NCBI GenBank assembly: GCA_902471875.1
Contig: CABRLN010000013.1
Span: 1-52,984, forward strand
Length of the DNA: 52,984 nt
Reading direction: 5' to 3'
DNA from: an uncultured Clostridium sp.
GTDB lineage: Bacteria; Bacillota; Clostridia; Oscillospirales; Acutalibacteraceae
Below are positions 17,392 through 27,375 of the stretch, piece after piece (the stretch's first letter is position 1; the number at the start of each line of letters is the position of its first letter). The notes under the pieces were generated by a model. The model did not search any database. It was not told where the DNA came from and saw nothing but the letters and a program-made list of their open reading frames with translations. A program made the position numbers and the translations under genes.

Positions 17392-18111
17392 GTGAAAATT
17401 ATTGCAGATACACATACTCATACAATAGCGTCAACCCACGCATATTCAACAGCGCAAGAAATGATAAAAGCGGCAGCAGAAAAAGGCTTGTTTGCAATAG
17501 CATTAACCGACCACGGCTACAATATGCCCGGCTCACCCGGTGAGTGGTTTTTTGACTGCTTGGGTGCTATTCCGGACTATTTATATGGTGTACGTGTTTT
17601 AAAGGGTGTTGAGGCAAATGTTAGCAATTATAGTGGCAGCTTGGACATTAAAGAATCTACTTTAAAAAAACTCGAGTGGGTTGTAGCGTCAATGCACACA
17701 TTGACAATAGAGGGTACGGCAAATATTGAAAATTGTACAAATGCGTGGTTGTCTATTGCTGAAAATCCTTATGTAAAAGTAATAGGTCATAGCGGTACAC
17801 CTTATTTTAAATATAATTACGAAAAGGTTATTCCTGTTTTTGGAAAAAACGGTAAGCTTGTTGAAATTAATAATAACACCTTTAAAAGCCGTAAGAGCTC
17901 AGCTGACAACTGTGCAAAAATTGCTGAAATTTGCAAAAAAACAGGAACAAGAATAATAATTAATTCAGACGCACATTTTTCTACTGCTGTAGGTATTTTT
18001 GACAATGCCGTAAAAATACTGAAAGAAATTGATTTTCCGGAGCATTTAATTGTAAACAGCAATAAAGAAAATTTTAAGGCGTATTTAAAGGAACAGGGAA
18101 TTTATTATTAA
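17392..18111 (+). CDS. PHP-domain phosphatase (YcdX-like)
   Basis: Metal-dependent phosphoesterase of the polymerase and histidinol phosphatase superfamily. The GTG at 17392 is chosen because AAGGAG lies 8 nt upstream, giving 239 residues; another GTG 3 codons earlier overlaps that site. Metal-binding motifs are visible: DTHTHT (about 5-10), LTDHG (about 43-47), KGVEAN (about 79-84), ASMHT (about 104-108), IGHSG and the C-terminal NSDAHF. The substrate is not known. PHP genes of this type are commonly found beside hprK, murB and rapZ in Clostridia. Confidence 0.85.
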   Translation: MKIIADTHTHTIASTHAYSTAQEMIKAAAEKGLFAIALTDHGYNMPGSPGEWFFDCLGAIPDYLYGVRVLKGVEANVSNYSGSLDIKESTLKKLEWVVASMHTLTIEGTANIENCTNAWLSIAENPYVKVIGHSGTPYFKYNYEKVIPVFGKNGKLVEINNNTFKSRKSSADNCAKIAEICKKTGTRIIINSDAHFSTAVGIFDNAVKILKEIDFPEHLIVNSNKENFKAYLKEQGIYY

Positions 18112-18165
18112 GACATATTTAAAAATGTTTTGGTTTATGTTTTATAAATTGTAATGGAGGTTGTT

Positions 18166-18357
18166 ATGGACTGGATATGGATATTTATAGGATTGGCGGT
18201 TATTGTTATTATTTTGGCAATAGCCTTTTCAAGGGTAAATAACGACAACTACAGCGCAGGAAGTGGAATGTTTAAAAACAGTGACTATAACTTGGATGAA
18301 GACAAAAAAGATTTTTCTGAAGTTGAATATTTTAATAAAAAGGGAAAGATGAAATGA
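18166..18357 (+). CDS. Small single-pass membrane protein
   Basis: I do not recognise a family. ATG 18166 follows ATGGAGGTTG, whose GGAGG is the ribosome binding site; the upstream in-frame ATG would overlap it. The 63-residue product has one N-terminal membrane helix (WIWIFIGLAVIVIILAIAF) and a short charged cytoplasmic or external tail rich in Asp and Lys. It lies between the PHP gene and murB, on the same strand. Confidence 0.6.
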   Translation: MDWIWIFIGLAVIVIILAIAFSRVNNDNYSAGSGMFKNSDYNLDEDKKDFSEVEYFNKKGKMK

Positions 18358-18529
18358 CTTGTTAAAATATTCATTATATGGTTTAATGTAATTGGGTATA
18401 TTTTATACTTTTAGATACATAGTATTATCGAAAATCTGAAATATGCCTAAGCAATTTATATATAGTGACAACCTGACAGAAGGTTATAAAAAGCTTTAAT
18501 AAGGTTGCTGTAAAATATTGGGAGGAATT

Positions 18530-19444
18530 ATGTACTATATTCACAGTATTATTGAAATAGCAAATAAATACGGTTTTGTGGTAAAAGAAAATGAAAGTAT
18601 GAGTAAACATACCAGCTTTAAGATTGGCGGTAATGCCCAAGCTTTAATTGAAGTTACAAATAATGAGGGGTTAATTGACATTCTTTCAAGATGTAAAGAA
18701 GCTAAAGTACCATATTTTATTTTGGGTAAGGGTTCAAATCTGCTTGTGTCAGACAATGGTATTGAGGGTGTTGTTATTAAGCTTGGCGGTGTGTTTACAC
18801 AAATTAAAATGCTTGATTCTGAAACTATTTATTGTGGTGCAGGCGTAAGCCTTGCAAAACTGTGTACCTTTGCTTGTGAACAGGGCTTAAGCGGTCTTGA
18901 GTTTGCATGGGGAATTCCCGGAAGTGTAGGAGGTGCGGCATATATGAATGCAGGCGCCTACGGAGGTGAAATGAAAGATGTAATTTCAAGCTGTACACAT
19001 ATTGACAGTGACAACAAAACAGGTACATACGGAGTATGTCAGCTTGATTTGAGTTACAGACATAGTGTATATTCCGAAAACAATTTTGTAATTACAGGTG
19101 TTACGGTAAGACTTCATAAAGATTCATCAGTTGAAATACGAAACCGAATGAACGACTTTATGAGCAGACGTAAAGAGAAACAACCCCTTGAGTATCCAAG
19201 TGCAGGCAGTGTATTTAAAAGACCACAGGGATATTTTGCAGGCGCTTTAATTCAAGAGGCTAATCTTAAAGGCAAACAAATTGGTGGTGCACAGGTAAGT
19301 GAAAAGCATTCGGGATTTATTATTAACAAGGGCAACGCTACCTGTAAAGATGTTATGGATTTGGTTGCATATATTCAAAAAAGTGTAAAAGAAAAATCCG
19401 GTGTTGACCTTGAATGCGAAATTAAACCTGTAGGTAAGTTTTAA
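18530..19444 (+). CDS. murB: UDP-N-acetylenolpyruvoylglucosamine reductase
   Basis: Reduces UDP-GlcNAc-enolpyruvate to UDP-MurNAc with NADPH and FAD, the second committed step of peptidoglycan synthesis. ATG 18530 follows GGGAGG, giving 304 residues. FAD-binding motif LGKGSNLLVSDNGIEGVVI and GIPGSVGGAAYMNAGAYGGE are visible. The active-site segment YPSAGSVFKRP marks a type II MurB. The C-terminal EANLKGKQIGGAQVSEKHSGFIIN is well conserved. MurA, the preceding enzyme in the pathway, is encoded in the dcw cluster at 38867. Confidence 0.96.
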   Translation: MYYIHSIIEIANKYGFVVKENESMSKHTSFKIGGNAQALIEVTNNEGLIDILSRCKEAKVPYFILGKGSNLLVSDNGIEGVVIKLGGVFTQIKMLDSETIYCGAGVSLAKLCTFACEQGLSGLEFAWGIPGSVGGAAYMNAGAYGGEMKDVISSCTHIDSDNKTGTYGVCQLDLSYRHSVYSENNFVITGVTVRLHKDSSVEIRNRMNDFMSRRKEKQPLEYPSAGSVFKRPQGYFAGALIQEANLKGKQIGGAQVSEKHSGFIINKGNATCKDVMDLVAYIQKSVKEKSGVDLECEIKPVGKF

Positions 19445-19498
19445 TTTATTTATACTGATTATACATTTGTTGTGGAATAGGCAAAGTGAGGAATAAAA

Positions 19499-20362
19499 AT
19501 GGATTTTATTATAGTTTTGGGATTATCAGGCGCAGGTAAATCAAGTGCATTGCACACTTTGGAGGATATAAATTATTATTGTGTTGATAATATACCTCCT
19601 GCAATGATTTCTACCTTTTATGATTTAAGCAAAAATTCGTCTGACCGTAAGCTGTCTAAAATAGCGGTTGTCACCAATGTTCGTGACAGTTCTGACTATA
19701 AAGAGCTTAACAATTCTCTTGAGCGTTTAAGGCTTGATGGCTCTAATTATCGTATTTTATTTTTAGACAGCCGTGACGATGTTCTTATTACCCGCTACAA
19801 ACAAACGCGTCGCAAACATCCATTGCTTGACGCCTGCAATGGTTCTACATCAGAGGCGGTTGAGCTTGAAAGAGAGCTTTTGCGTTTTATACGTCAACGT
19901 TCAGACTATGTAATTGACAGTACATTTTTAAATACAACCCAGCTTAAAGAACGGGTGCTTAAGCTGTTTTTAGACAATGAAGAGAGAGGTATTACAGTTG
20001 CCTGTATGTCATTTGGATTTAAGTATGGAATTTTAACTGAAGCAGACCTTGTTTTTGATGTGCGTTGTCTTCCAAATCCTTTTTATATTGATGACCTAAG
20101 ACCTCAAACAGGGCTTGATACCCCTGTGCGAGATTATGTAATGGAAAGTGAAGAAAGCAAACAGCTATATAAAAGAATAATAGACTATGTGGACTATGCT
20201 CTGCCTTTGTACGAGAAAGAGGGCAAAAGTCAAATAACCATTGGTATGGGTTGTACAGGAGGACATCACCGAAGCGTTACCTTTGCCATACTGCTTTACC
20301 ACCATTTAGAAGAAAAGGGTTACAGAACTATAATTCATCACAGAGATATTCGCAAAGCGTAG
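19499..20362 (+). CDS. rapZ: RNase adapter / nucleotide-binding protein RapZ
   Basis: P-loop protein of the RapZ (YvcJ) family, 287 residues. In E. coli it controls decay of a small RNA regulating glucosamine-6-phosphate synthase; in Firmicutes its role is less clear. Walker A GLSGAGKS is at 8-15, and the C-terminal motif IGMGCTGGHHRSV is conserved. It precedes whiA with a 75-nt gap. The yvcK gene usually found between them in Firmicutes is absent. Confidence 0.95.
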   Translation: MDFIIVLGLSGAGKSSALHTLEDINYYCVDNIPPAMISTFYDLSKNSSDRKLSKIAVVTNVRDSSDYKELNNSLERLRLDGSNYRILFLDSRDDVLITRYKQTRRKHPLLDACNGSTSEAVELERELLRFIRQRSDYVIDSTFLNTTQLKERVLKLFLDNEERGITVACMSFGFKYGILTEADLVFDVRCLPNPFYIDDLRPQTGLDTPVRDYVMESEESKQLYKRIIDYVDYALPLYEKEGKSQITIGMGCTGGHHRSVTFAILLYHHLEEKGYRTIIHHRDIRKA

Positions 20363-20437
20363 TTTTAATAATAAATTAAAAAGTGAATTTGCAGGATTAA
20401 TACATACAAGCAGTTTTTATAGGACAGGAGAAGAAAA

Positions 20438-21349
20438 ATGTCTTTTTCATCTGACGCAAAAAAGGAAATGTGCAAAATTCAAGGTACAAGCATGGCAGAA
20501 CTATATGCCGAATGCTATGGATTTTTACTTTTTTGTAAAAAATTTACAAAAAAAGGTATAATTTTCAACACTGAAAGCCATAGTGCGGCAAGCTGTTTTT
20601 GTCAGCTTATAAGCAGCGGATTTGGCACTATAGTTGAGCAAGCTTCAGCACTTACAGGCAGGCATGGCGGCGGTAAGCTATTTACCGTTACGGTTCCTCT
20701 TCAAAGTGACTGTGAAAAAATATATAAGTATTTCGGTTACACAGGCAACGAGATAAGCCATCGTATTAATCGTGCAGTGTTAGAGGACGATGATTGTATT
20801 GTTGCATTTTTAAGAGGGGCCTTTTTAAGCTGTGGTTTTGTTAATAATCCTGAAAAGGAATATCATCTTGAATTTGCAGTACCGTATAAAAATTTATGCA
20901 GCGATTTAGTTAAAATTATAAGCGAGATTGACCAGCTTACATATGTGCTGAAAATTGTGGAACGCAAAGGAAGTTACATTGCGTATTTAAAAGACAGTGA
21001 ACAAATTTCTGACCTTCTTGCTTTTATTAACGCACCTATAGCGTCTATGCAGATTATTGAAGCAAAAATATTAAAGGATATTCGTAATAACGCCAACAGG
21101 AAAGCAAACTCTGAGGTAGCAAATATAAAAAAAACAGTTGCCGCCGCAATGGAGCAAATTGCCGCTATTGAGAAAATTCGTGATACCGTAGGACTTAAAA
21201 GCTTAAATGACGACCTGCGTCAGCTTGCACAGTTACGACTTGAAAATCCTGACCTTTCACTGCGTTCGTTGGGTGAGATGTTAACCCCGCCTATTAGCCG
21301 CAGCGGTGTAAATCACAGAATGAAAAAGCTTTTGGAAATGGGAAAATAA
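20438..21349 (+). CDS. whiA: DNA-binding protein WhiA
   Basis: WhiA combines a LAGLIDADG-like N-terminal domain (about 1-200) with a C-terminal helix-turn-helix (about 220-303). In Bacillus and Streptomyces it affects cell division and chromosome segregation. The 303-residue length is normal. Conserved segments include ADLRGAFLSCG-like FLRGAFLSCGFVNNPEK and the C-terminal LREENPDLSLRELGE-like LRLENPDLSLRSLGEML. AGGAG precedes the start. Confidence 0.95.
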   Translation: MSFSSDAKKEMCKIQGTSMAELYAECYGFLLFCKKFTKKGIIFNTESHSAASCFCQLISSGFGTIVEQASALTGRHGGGKLFTVTVPLQSDCEKIYKYFGYTGNEISHRINRAVLEDDDCIVAFLRGAFLSCGFVNNPEKEYHLEFAVPYKNLCSDLVKIISEIDQLTYVLKIVERKGSYIAYLKDSEQISDLLAFINAPIASMQIIEAKILKDIRNNANRKANSEVANIKKTVAAAMEQIAAIEKIRDTVGLKSLNDDLRQLAQLRLENPDLSLRSLGEMLTPPISRSGVNHRMKKLLEMGK

Positions 21350-21417
21350 CAACAGCACCCATTAAAAAAGCAGATAGTTAATATTAAGAAAAATTTTAAA
21401 TTCAGGAGGTGGTAAAT

Positions 21418-24400
21418 ATGTCATTTGTGCATTTACATGTGCATAGCGAGTATAGCTTGCTTGATGGTGCCTGCCGTTTGAACAGGCTTATTGACAAGGC
21501 TGTTGAGCAGGGTTCAAACGCTGTGGCAGTAACCGACCATGGTAATATGTTTGGTGCTGTTGAATTTTATAAAGAGGCTGTTAAAAAAGGTGTAAAGCCT
21601 ATAATAGGCTGTGAGGTTTATATGGCTGCACGCAGTCGCTTTGATAAAACTACAGAATACGACAGGCATAATTATCATCTTCTTTTGCTGTGTGAAAATA
21701 ACACCGGCTACCAAAATTTAATTCAGTTGGTTTCAAAAAGCTGGACAGAAGGCTTTTATGGTAAACCAAGAATAGACAAGGAGCTTCTTGAAAAATATCA
21801 CGAGGGAATTATTTGTTTGTCAGCCTGTCTTGCAGGTGAAATTCCGCAGTATTTGCTGAGGGGTGACTACACCAAGGCGAGAGAGCTTGCGAATTACTAT
21901 AATAATCTTTTTGGTAAAGGTAATTTCTTTTTAGAAATTCAGAACCATAAAATAAAAGAACAGCTTATAGTTTTACCGCAGATTATACAGTTGTCGGAAG
22001 AAACAGGAATCCCTCTTGCAGCTACTAATGACTGCCACTATATAAATAAATCAGACAGTGAAACACACGACATTCTGCTATGTATTCAAACCAACCATAC
22101 CATTAACGATGAAGATAAAATGGAATTTCAGACAGATGAATTCTATTTTAAAACCGAGGAGGAAATGGCGCAGCTTTTTCCAAGTGTACCTCAAGCTTTA
22201 GAAAACACTCAGCTTATTGCTGACAGATGTAATGTTACCTTTGAATTTGGTAAAACAAAGCTGCCGCATTTTGATGTACCTGACAACCAAGACCACTTTG
22301 AATATTTTCGCAATGAGTGCTACAAGGGCTTGTATAGTCATTACGGCAGTACTCCAAGACAAGATATAATTGACAGGCTTGAATATGAACTTGAAGTAGT
22401 TAACAAAATGGGTTATGTTGATTACTATTTAATTGTTAATGACTTTATACAATATGCAAAATCTCGAGGCATTCCTGTTGGACCGGGCAGAGGTTCAGGT
22501 GCGGGAAGCTTAGCAGCATATTGTATTGGAATAACAGGAATTGACCCAATAAAATATAATTTGCTGTTTGAAAGGTTTTTAAATCCTGAGCGTGTAAGTA
22601 TGCCTGACTTTGATATAGATTTTTGTACCGAACGCCGTCAGGAGGTTATTGACTATGTTGTGCGTAAATATGGTGAAGATCACGTAGCACAAATAATAAC
22701 CTTTGGTACAATGGCAGCTAAGGGCGGTATTAGAGATGTTGCAAGGGCAATGGCTATGCCTTATAGTGTTGCCGACGGTGTTGCAAAGCTGGTGCCTAAT
22801 GAGCTGCATATTACCTTAAAAAAAGCGCTTGAAACTTCAAAAGAGCTAAAAACTCGTTATGACACCGACTATGAGGTACACAAGCTTATAGATACGGCAA
22901 TGGCTATTGAGGGTATGCCAAGACATGCTTCAAAGCATGCAGCAGGTGTGGTAATTACCGAAAAGCCTGTAAGCTGTTATGTACCTTTGGCTAAAAATGA
23001 TGATGCTGTTGTTACCCAATATACAATGACCACTCTTGAAGAGCTTGGATTGCTAAAAATGGATTTTTTGGGGTTGCGTAACCTTACGGTTATTCATGAC
23101 GCGGAGGTTATGATAAAAAATTCCTATCAAAACTACGATGAATGTGACATTAACGAAAATGATTCAAAGGTATTTAAAATGCTTTCGCAGGGTTATTCTG
23201 AAGGTGTGTTTCAATTTGAAAGTGGCGGTATGAAAAGTGTGCTTATACAGCTTAAGCCTGAAAGCGTTGAGGACTTAATTGCAGTAATTTCACTTTACCG
23301 CCCGGGTCCGATGGACTCAATTCCAAAATATATCGAAAACAGACACAATCCGTCAAAGGTTACTTACAAACATCCGTTGCTTAAGGATATTCTTGATGTT
23401 ACCTACGGCTGCATTGTTTATCAGGAGCAGGTAATGCAAATTTTCAGAAGTCTTGCAGGATATTCTTTAGGCAGGGCTGACATTGTAAGACGAGCAATGT
23501 CAAAAAAGAAAAAAGATGTTATGGAGCGTGAGCACGACATTTTTATTAACGGCTTGGTTGACGAAAACGGAAATGTTGAAGTAGAAGGTTGCTTGCGCAG
23601 GGGTGTTGATAAAGCAACAGCAGATTCTGTTTTTGCAGAAATGGAAAGCTTTGCGTCATACGCCTTTAACAAATCCCATGCGGCAGCTTATGCAAATGTT
23701 GCATATAAAACTGCATGGCTAAAATGCCGCTACCCAAAGGAATATATGGCGGCTTTATTAACCTCTGTACTTGATAACTTTGGAAAGCTTGCAAACTATA
23801 CCGAGGAATGCACAAGGCTTAATATTAAAGTGTTGCCGCCTAGAATAAACTATAGCTATACTGCTTTTACAGTACACGGCAATGACATTCGTTTTGGTCT
23901 AATGGCTGTAAAAAATTTGGGAAAGGGCTTTATTGAAAATATTATTGAAGAGCGTCAAAATGGTTTGTTTACTTCTTTTTATGATTTTTGTAAAAGAATG
24001 TACGGCAAAAATATTAATTCAAGAGCCGTTGAAAGTCTTATTAAATGCGGTGCTTTTGACGATATGGGATATAACAGGCGTGAAATGATAAGCTCGATGA
24101 AAAATGTACTTGAAAGCTGCGAGTATGAATATCGTCGCAGCAGCGGAGGTCAAATGAGCTTTTTTGATAATGACGAAAGCTCTGAAACCAATGAGCCTGT
24201 TATTGTAAGACTGGAGGATTTTTCTGCTTCTGAAAAGTTGGCCATGGAAAAAGAAACAGCAGGAATGTATCTGTCAGGTCATCCTATGAATCAATACGAA
24301 GGTGTTGCAAAAGCGATAAAGGCTGACAAAATAATAAAAATAAATAATGCAGAGGAAAATCGTAGGTATAAAGACAATGACAGGGTAACTTTACTGGGAG

Positions 24401-24960
24401 TTCTTTCTAATGTTAAGGTGCGTACTACCAAAAACAATCAAACAATGGCTACCGCCACAATAGAAGATAAAAGCGGAAGTATAGAGGCTTTAATATTCCC
24501 ACAGGTGTTAAACACAAGCGGCAGACTTGTGTCAGACGGCAACATTGTAAGAATAATGGGTACTGTAAGCATTAATGAAGACGAAAATCCGAAAATTCTT
24601 TGTAATGAAATTATTTTGGCAGAAAAAGTGGCAGAAGCTGTTAAAAACAATTCTTATGCTGTAGGCAGAGAAAGTAGTAGGAGAGAAAATACAAAAATGC
24701 AAAAACAGTCTGAAAAGCAGAATATTTATACCAACCGTCAGCATATTTTATATTTGAAAATAGATAATCTTGAAAGCGAAACCTACAAAAGGGTCAAAAA
24801 TCTTTTGGAGATTTTTGAAGGCAGTTCTCAGGTTATATTTAAGCTTTCAGATACAGGACAAAAGTTTAGGGCACCTAGCAGCTTGTGGGTTATGCTTAAC
24901 GACCCTTTAATTAATGAGCTGAAATATGTTCTGGGGGAAGAAAATGTTTTTGTATCGTAA
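21418..24960 (+). CDS. dnaE: DNA polymerase III alpha subunit, DnaE type
   Basis: Replicative polymerase subunit. ATG 21418 follows AGGAGGTGG; a GTG 3 codons upstream overlaps that site. The product has 1,180 residues. The PHP domain starts with HLHVHSEYSLLDGA (about 5-18), the polymerase core includes GPGRGSGAGSLAAY and the catalytic PDFDIDF (396-402), followed by the fingers and an OB-fold (about 990-1070). Clostridia normally also carry PolC, and DnaE then extends primers. The gene lies within the whiA-dnaE-pfkA order common in this class. Confidence 0.96.
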   Translation: MSFVHLHVHSEYSLLDGACRLNRLIDKAVEQGSNAVAVTDHGNMFGAVEFYKEAVKKGVKPIIGCEVYMAARSRFDKTTEYDRHNYHLLLLCENNTGYQNLIQLVSKSWTEGFYGKPRIDKELLEKYHEGIICLSACLAGEIPQYLLRGDYTKARELANYYNNLFGKGNFFLEIQNHKIKEQLIVLPQIIQLSEETGIPLAATNDCHYINKSDSETHDILLCIQTNHTINDEDKMEFQTDEFYFKTEEEMAQLFPSVPQALENTQLIADRCNVTFEFGKTKLPHFDVPDNQDHFEYFRNECYKGLYSHYGSTPRQDIIDRLEYELEVVNKMGYVDYYLIVNDFIQYAKSRGIPVGPGRGSGAGSLAAYCIGITGIDPIKYNLLFERFLNPERVSMPDFDIDFCTERRQEVIDYVVRKYGEDHVAQIITFGTMAAKGGIRDVARAMAMPYSVADGVAKLVPNELHITLKKALETSKELKTRYDTDYEVHKLIDTAMAIEGMPRHASKHAAGVVITEKPVSCYVPLAKNDDAVVTQYTMTTLEELGLLKMDFLGLRNLTVIHDAEVMIKNSYQNYDECDINENDSKVFKMLSQGYSEGVFQFESGGMKSVLIQLKPESVEDLIAVISLYRPGPMDSIPKYIENRHNPSKVTYKHPLLKDILDVTYGCIVYQEQVMQIFRSLAGYSLGRADIVRRAMSKKKKDVMEREHDIFINGLVDENGNVEVEGCLRRGVDKATADSVFAEMESFASYAFNKSHAAAYANVAYKTAWLKCRYPKEYMAALLTSVLDNFGKLANYTEECTRLNIKVLPPRINYSYTAFTVHGNDIRFGLMAVKNLGKGFIENIIEERQNGLFTSFYDFCKRMYGKNINSRAVESLIKCGAFDDMGYNRREMISSMKNVLESCEYEYRRSSGGQMSFFDNDESSETNEPVIVRLEDFSASEKLAMEKETAGMYLSGHPMNQYEGVAKAIKADKIIKINNAEENRRYKDNDRVTLLGVLSNVKVRTTKNNQTMATATIEDKSGSIEALIFPQVLNTSGRLVSDGNIVRIMGTVSINEDENPKILCNEIILAEKVAEAVKNNSYAVGRESSRRENTKMQKQSEKQNIYTNRQHILYLKIDNLESETYKRVKNLLEIFEGSSQVIFKLSDTGQKFRAPSSLWVMLNDPLINELKYVLGEENVFVS

Positions 24961-25015
24961 AAAATTGTGATAAAACAAAATTATTTTATAAGTATTTAAA
25001 ATTAGGAGAAAAACA

Positions 25016-26098
25016 ATGATTTTTGTAGTAATTCCTGTTTATAATTGTGAAAAGTATATTGAGAACACAGTAAAATCCGTTTTGGATCAGCCTTATAAAA
25101 ATATAGAGGTTATTTTGGTTAACGATGGCTCAACGGATTCATCAGCGGCTTTATGTGATAAAATGGCTTGTAAAAATGAAAGGGTTACTGTTATTCATTC
25201 TGAAAACGGAGGAGTGTCTAAGGCGAGAAATGCAGGTATCGAATGTGCTATAAGCCGTATGGATGATGATTCTTACCTTACATTTTTAGATGCAGATGAT
25301 TTATGGTTTCCTAATGTTATAAACAGTGAATTGATTAATAAATTCAATGATGCAGATATTGTTGGTATGGGCATTTATTTGTCAAATGAATCTGTTACCA
25401 GATTTGTAAGTGCACATTCGTATGAAGAGCATAGACTCGAATTCCCTCAGGGTGGAAATTTAAAATGGTTTTGGGGAGGATTTTTTACTCCTCATTTATT
25501 TAAAATTAAAATGTTAAAGGATTATAATCTTAAATTTATGCCCGGTGTTAAAGTGAATGAGGATGTAATTTTTATACGAGAAGCTTTTTTCTGTGCACGC
25601 AGTGTTGAATTCCTTTCTGTGCCGCTATATATTTATCGCAGGCATGAAACATCAGTGTCACATAGTAATTTTACAAAAAAGTTAGACAACGCGTTGGATA
25701 TTGCAAATGCCTTTTATAAAGCGAAGGATTGGAGTGCAGCTATTCAGGACGTACCTGAAGACAGAAGAATTGCTTGGACAAAGGATTGCGAGGCTTTGGT
25801 AGGTGCACGTTTACTTGAATCGGCAAGAAGTTTAGCAGAGGCAGGGTATGGAGTAAAGGAAATAAAAAAAACAATACTTGACAGTGAACTTTCGGAATAC
25901 CTTAATAAACTGGATGAGAAGTGTCTTGCTGAGTGGCAGAAGCCTGACCTACAATTGATAAGAGAAAGCTTGCCTAAGTTTGTGCGCCACTATAAAATAA
26001 ATGGATTTGTTAAGCGCAGTTTACAAAGGCTTATTAGAATTAAATTTTTTAAAAGCATAAGAGAAAAACACACATACCCTTTGGAGAAGCTGGATTAA
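25016..26098 (+). CDS. Family 2 glycosyltransferase
   Basis: Transfers a sugar from a nucleotide-sugar donor; acceptor unknown. The GT-A fold motifs are visible: VVIPVYNCEKYIENTVKSV at the N-terminus, LVNDGSTDSS, and the DXD-type metal motif DADD (about 94-97). A KVNEDVIFIREAFFCA segment near 180 is also typical. The 360 residues include a C-terminal basic helical part (KRSLQRLIRIKFFKS). It stands alone between dnaE and pfkA, which are often adjacent in Clostridia, so it may be an insertion. A terminator follows it. Confidence 0.88.
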   Translation: MIFVVIPVYNCEKYIENTVKSVLDQPYKNIEVILVNDGSTDSSAALCDKMACKNERVTVIHSENGGVSKARNAGIECAISRMDDDSYLTFLDADDLWFPNVINSELINKFNDADIVGMGIYLSNESVTRFVSAHSYEEHRLEFPQGGNLKWFWGGFFTPHLFKIKMLKDYNLKFMPGVKVNEDVIFIREAFFCARSVEFLSVPLYIYRRHETSVSHSNFTKKLDNALDIANAFYKAKDWSAAIQDVPEDRRIAWTKDCEALVGARLLESARSLAEAGYGVKEIKKTILDSELSEYLNKLDEKCLAEWQKPDLQLIRESLPKFVRHYKINGFVKRSLQRLIRIKFFKSIREKHTYPLEKLD

Positions 26099-26104
26099 TA
26101 AACG

Positions 26105-26133
26105 TGTCTTAAAGGAAAGACATTGTTTTATTT
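26105..26133 (+). terminator. Terminator after the glycosyltransferase
   Basis: TGTCTT and AAGACA form a 6-bp stem with a 6-nt loop, followed directly by TTGTTTTATTT. Confidence 0.6.
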
Positions 26134-26267
26134 GAATTTACTTTATTTAGAAGCATGTGCAAATTGGAATGAAATGATTTTTACAACAATTACACATGAG
26201 TTTTATTTGATTTATACATATCGGATATATATTTCACACAATATTCTAAACACTTTTAAAAAAACAC

Positions 26268-26296
26268 TTGAAAAAAGTATCCTATACAACTATAAT
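26268..26296 (+). promoter_or_regulatory. Promoter of pfkA
   Basis: TTGAAA (26268-26273) and a perfect TATAAT (26291-26296) at 17-nt spacing, about 39 nt before the pfkA start. One of the best promoter matches in the window. Confidence 0.8.
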
Positions 26297-26334
26297 ATAA
26301 ACAGAAATATAAATGAAAATGGGGGCTGAATTAA

Positions 26335-27303
26335 ATGTCAGAGAAAGCTATTGCAGTTTTAACCAGCGGCGGCGACGCACCTGGTATGAACGCTGCCGTT
26401 CGTGCAGTTGCAAGAGCAGCGTTATGCAAAGGTATGCGTGTAATTGGCGTTCACAGAGGATATAATGGACTATTGAATGGAGATGTATTTGAAATGAATC
26501 TTCGTTCAGTTTCAGATATTATTCATAGAGGCGGTACAATTCTTTATACAGCAAGAAGTGAAGAGTACAACACACCTGAAGGCGTAAAAAAGGCTGCTGA
26601 AACTTGTCGTGAACTTGGCGTTGTAGGTGTAGTTGTAATTGGCGGTGACGGTTCGTTCCGCGGTGCAAGGGATTTAACCAACGAAGGAATTTTATGCGTG
26701 GGTATTCCGGGTACTATTGATAATGATATTGCCTGCAGCGAATATACAGTTGGATTTGACACAGCTATGAATACTGCTATGGATATGATAGACCATATTC
26801 GTGACACAGCTCAGTCACATGACCGTTGTAGTGTTATTGAGGTAATGGGCAGACGCTGCGGTGATATTGCACTGCAAACAGGTATTGCTGTTGGTGCTAC
26901 TGCTATTCTGGTTCCTGAAAGAGAATACGACCTTGACAAGGATGTTATAGAAAGAATGAAGGCTACACAGAAAACAGGCAAAAAGCATTTTATTGTAATT
27001 GTTGCTGAGGGTGTAGGCGAGTCTGACAAAATTGCTAAATATATTGAAGAAAAAACCGGCGTTGAAACAAGACTTACAGTCCTTGGTCATGTACAGCGCG
27101 GCGGTATGCCTACACTTCGTGACAGAGTTGTTGCAAGTGCTATGGGTCATAAGGCTGTTGAATTACTTTCACAGGGAATTGGTGACAGGGTTGTTGCAAT
27201 GACAAACGGCAAAATTGTTGACTATGATATTACAGAGGCTCTTAACCAAAAAAGAGTATTTGATAACGAGCTTTATCAAATTGCTCTTGATATTTCAATT
27301 TGA
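26335..27303 (+). CDS. pfkA: ATP-dependent 6-phosphofructokinase
   Basis: Phosphorylates fructose 6-phosphate with ATP, the committed step of glycolysis. The 322-residue length matches bacterial PfkA. The ATP site LTSGGDAPGMNAAVRAVVR-like segment is at 9-26, the catalytic GIPGTIDNDI (about 123-132) has the TIDND motif, and GRRCGDIAL and HVQRGG follow. The GGD(G/A) region reads GGDGSFRGA, with Gly at the position that typically favours ATP over pyrophosphate. It has its own promoter and terminator. Confidence 0.96.
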   Translation: MSEKAIAVLTSGGDAPGMNAAVRAVARAALCKGMRVIGVHRGYNGLLNGDVFEMNLRSVSDIIHRGGTILYTARSEEYNTPEGVKKAAETCRELGVVGVVVIGGDGSFRGARDLTNEGILCVGIPGTIDNDIACSEYTVGFDTAMNTAMDMIDHIRDTAQSHDRCSVIEVMGRRCGDIALQTGIAVGATAILVPEREYDLDKDVIERMKATQKTGKKHFIVIVAEGVGESDKIAKYIEEKTGVETRLTVLGHVQRGGMPTLRDRVVASAMGHKAVELLSQGIGDRVVAMTNGKIVDYDITEALNQKRVFDNELYQIALDISI

Positions 27304-27335
27304 TTTAAAATATATTCATACTTATAAAAATATTA

Positions 27336-27375
27336 AATCCCCAGCAGTCAGTTGACGATTGGGGATTCTTTATTT
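27336..27375 (+). terminator. Terminator after pfkA
   Basis: AATCCCCA and TGGGGATT form the stem, with a smaller inner hairpin (GTCA/TGAC), followed by CTTTATTTTTAT. Confidence 0.8.

Noticed and set aside
26123..26329. 68-codon open frame between the glycosyltransferase and pfkA
   Set aside because: It starts inside the T-run of a terminator, overlaps the pfkA promoter and has a random-looking composition.
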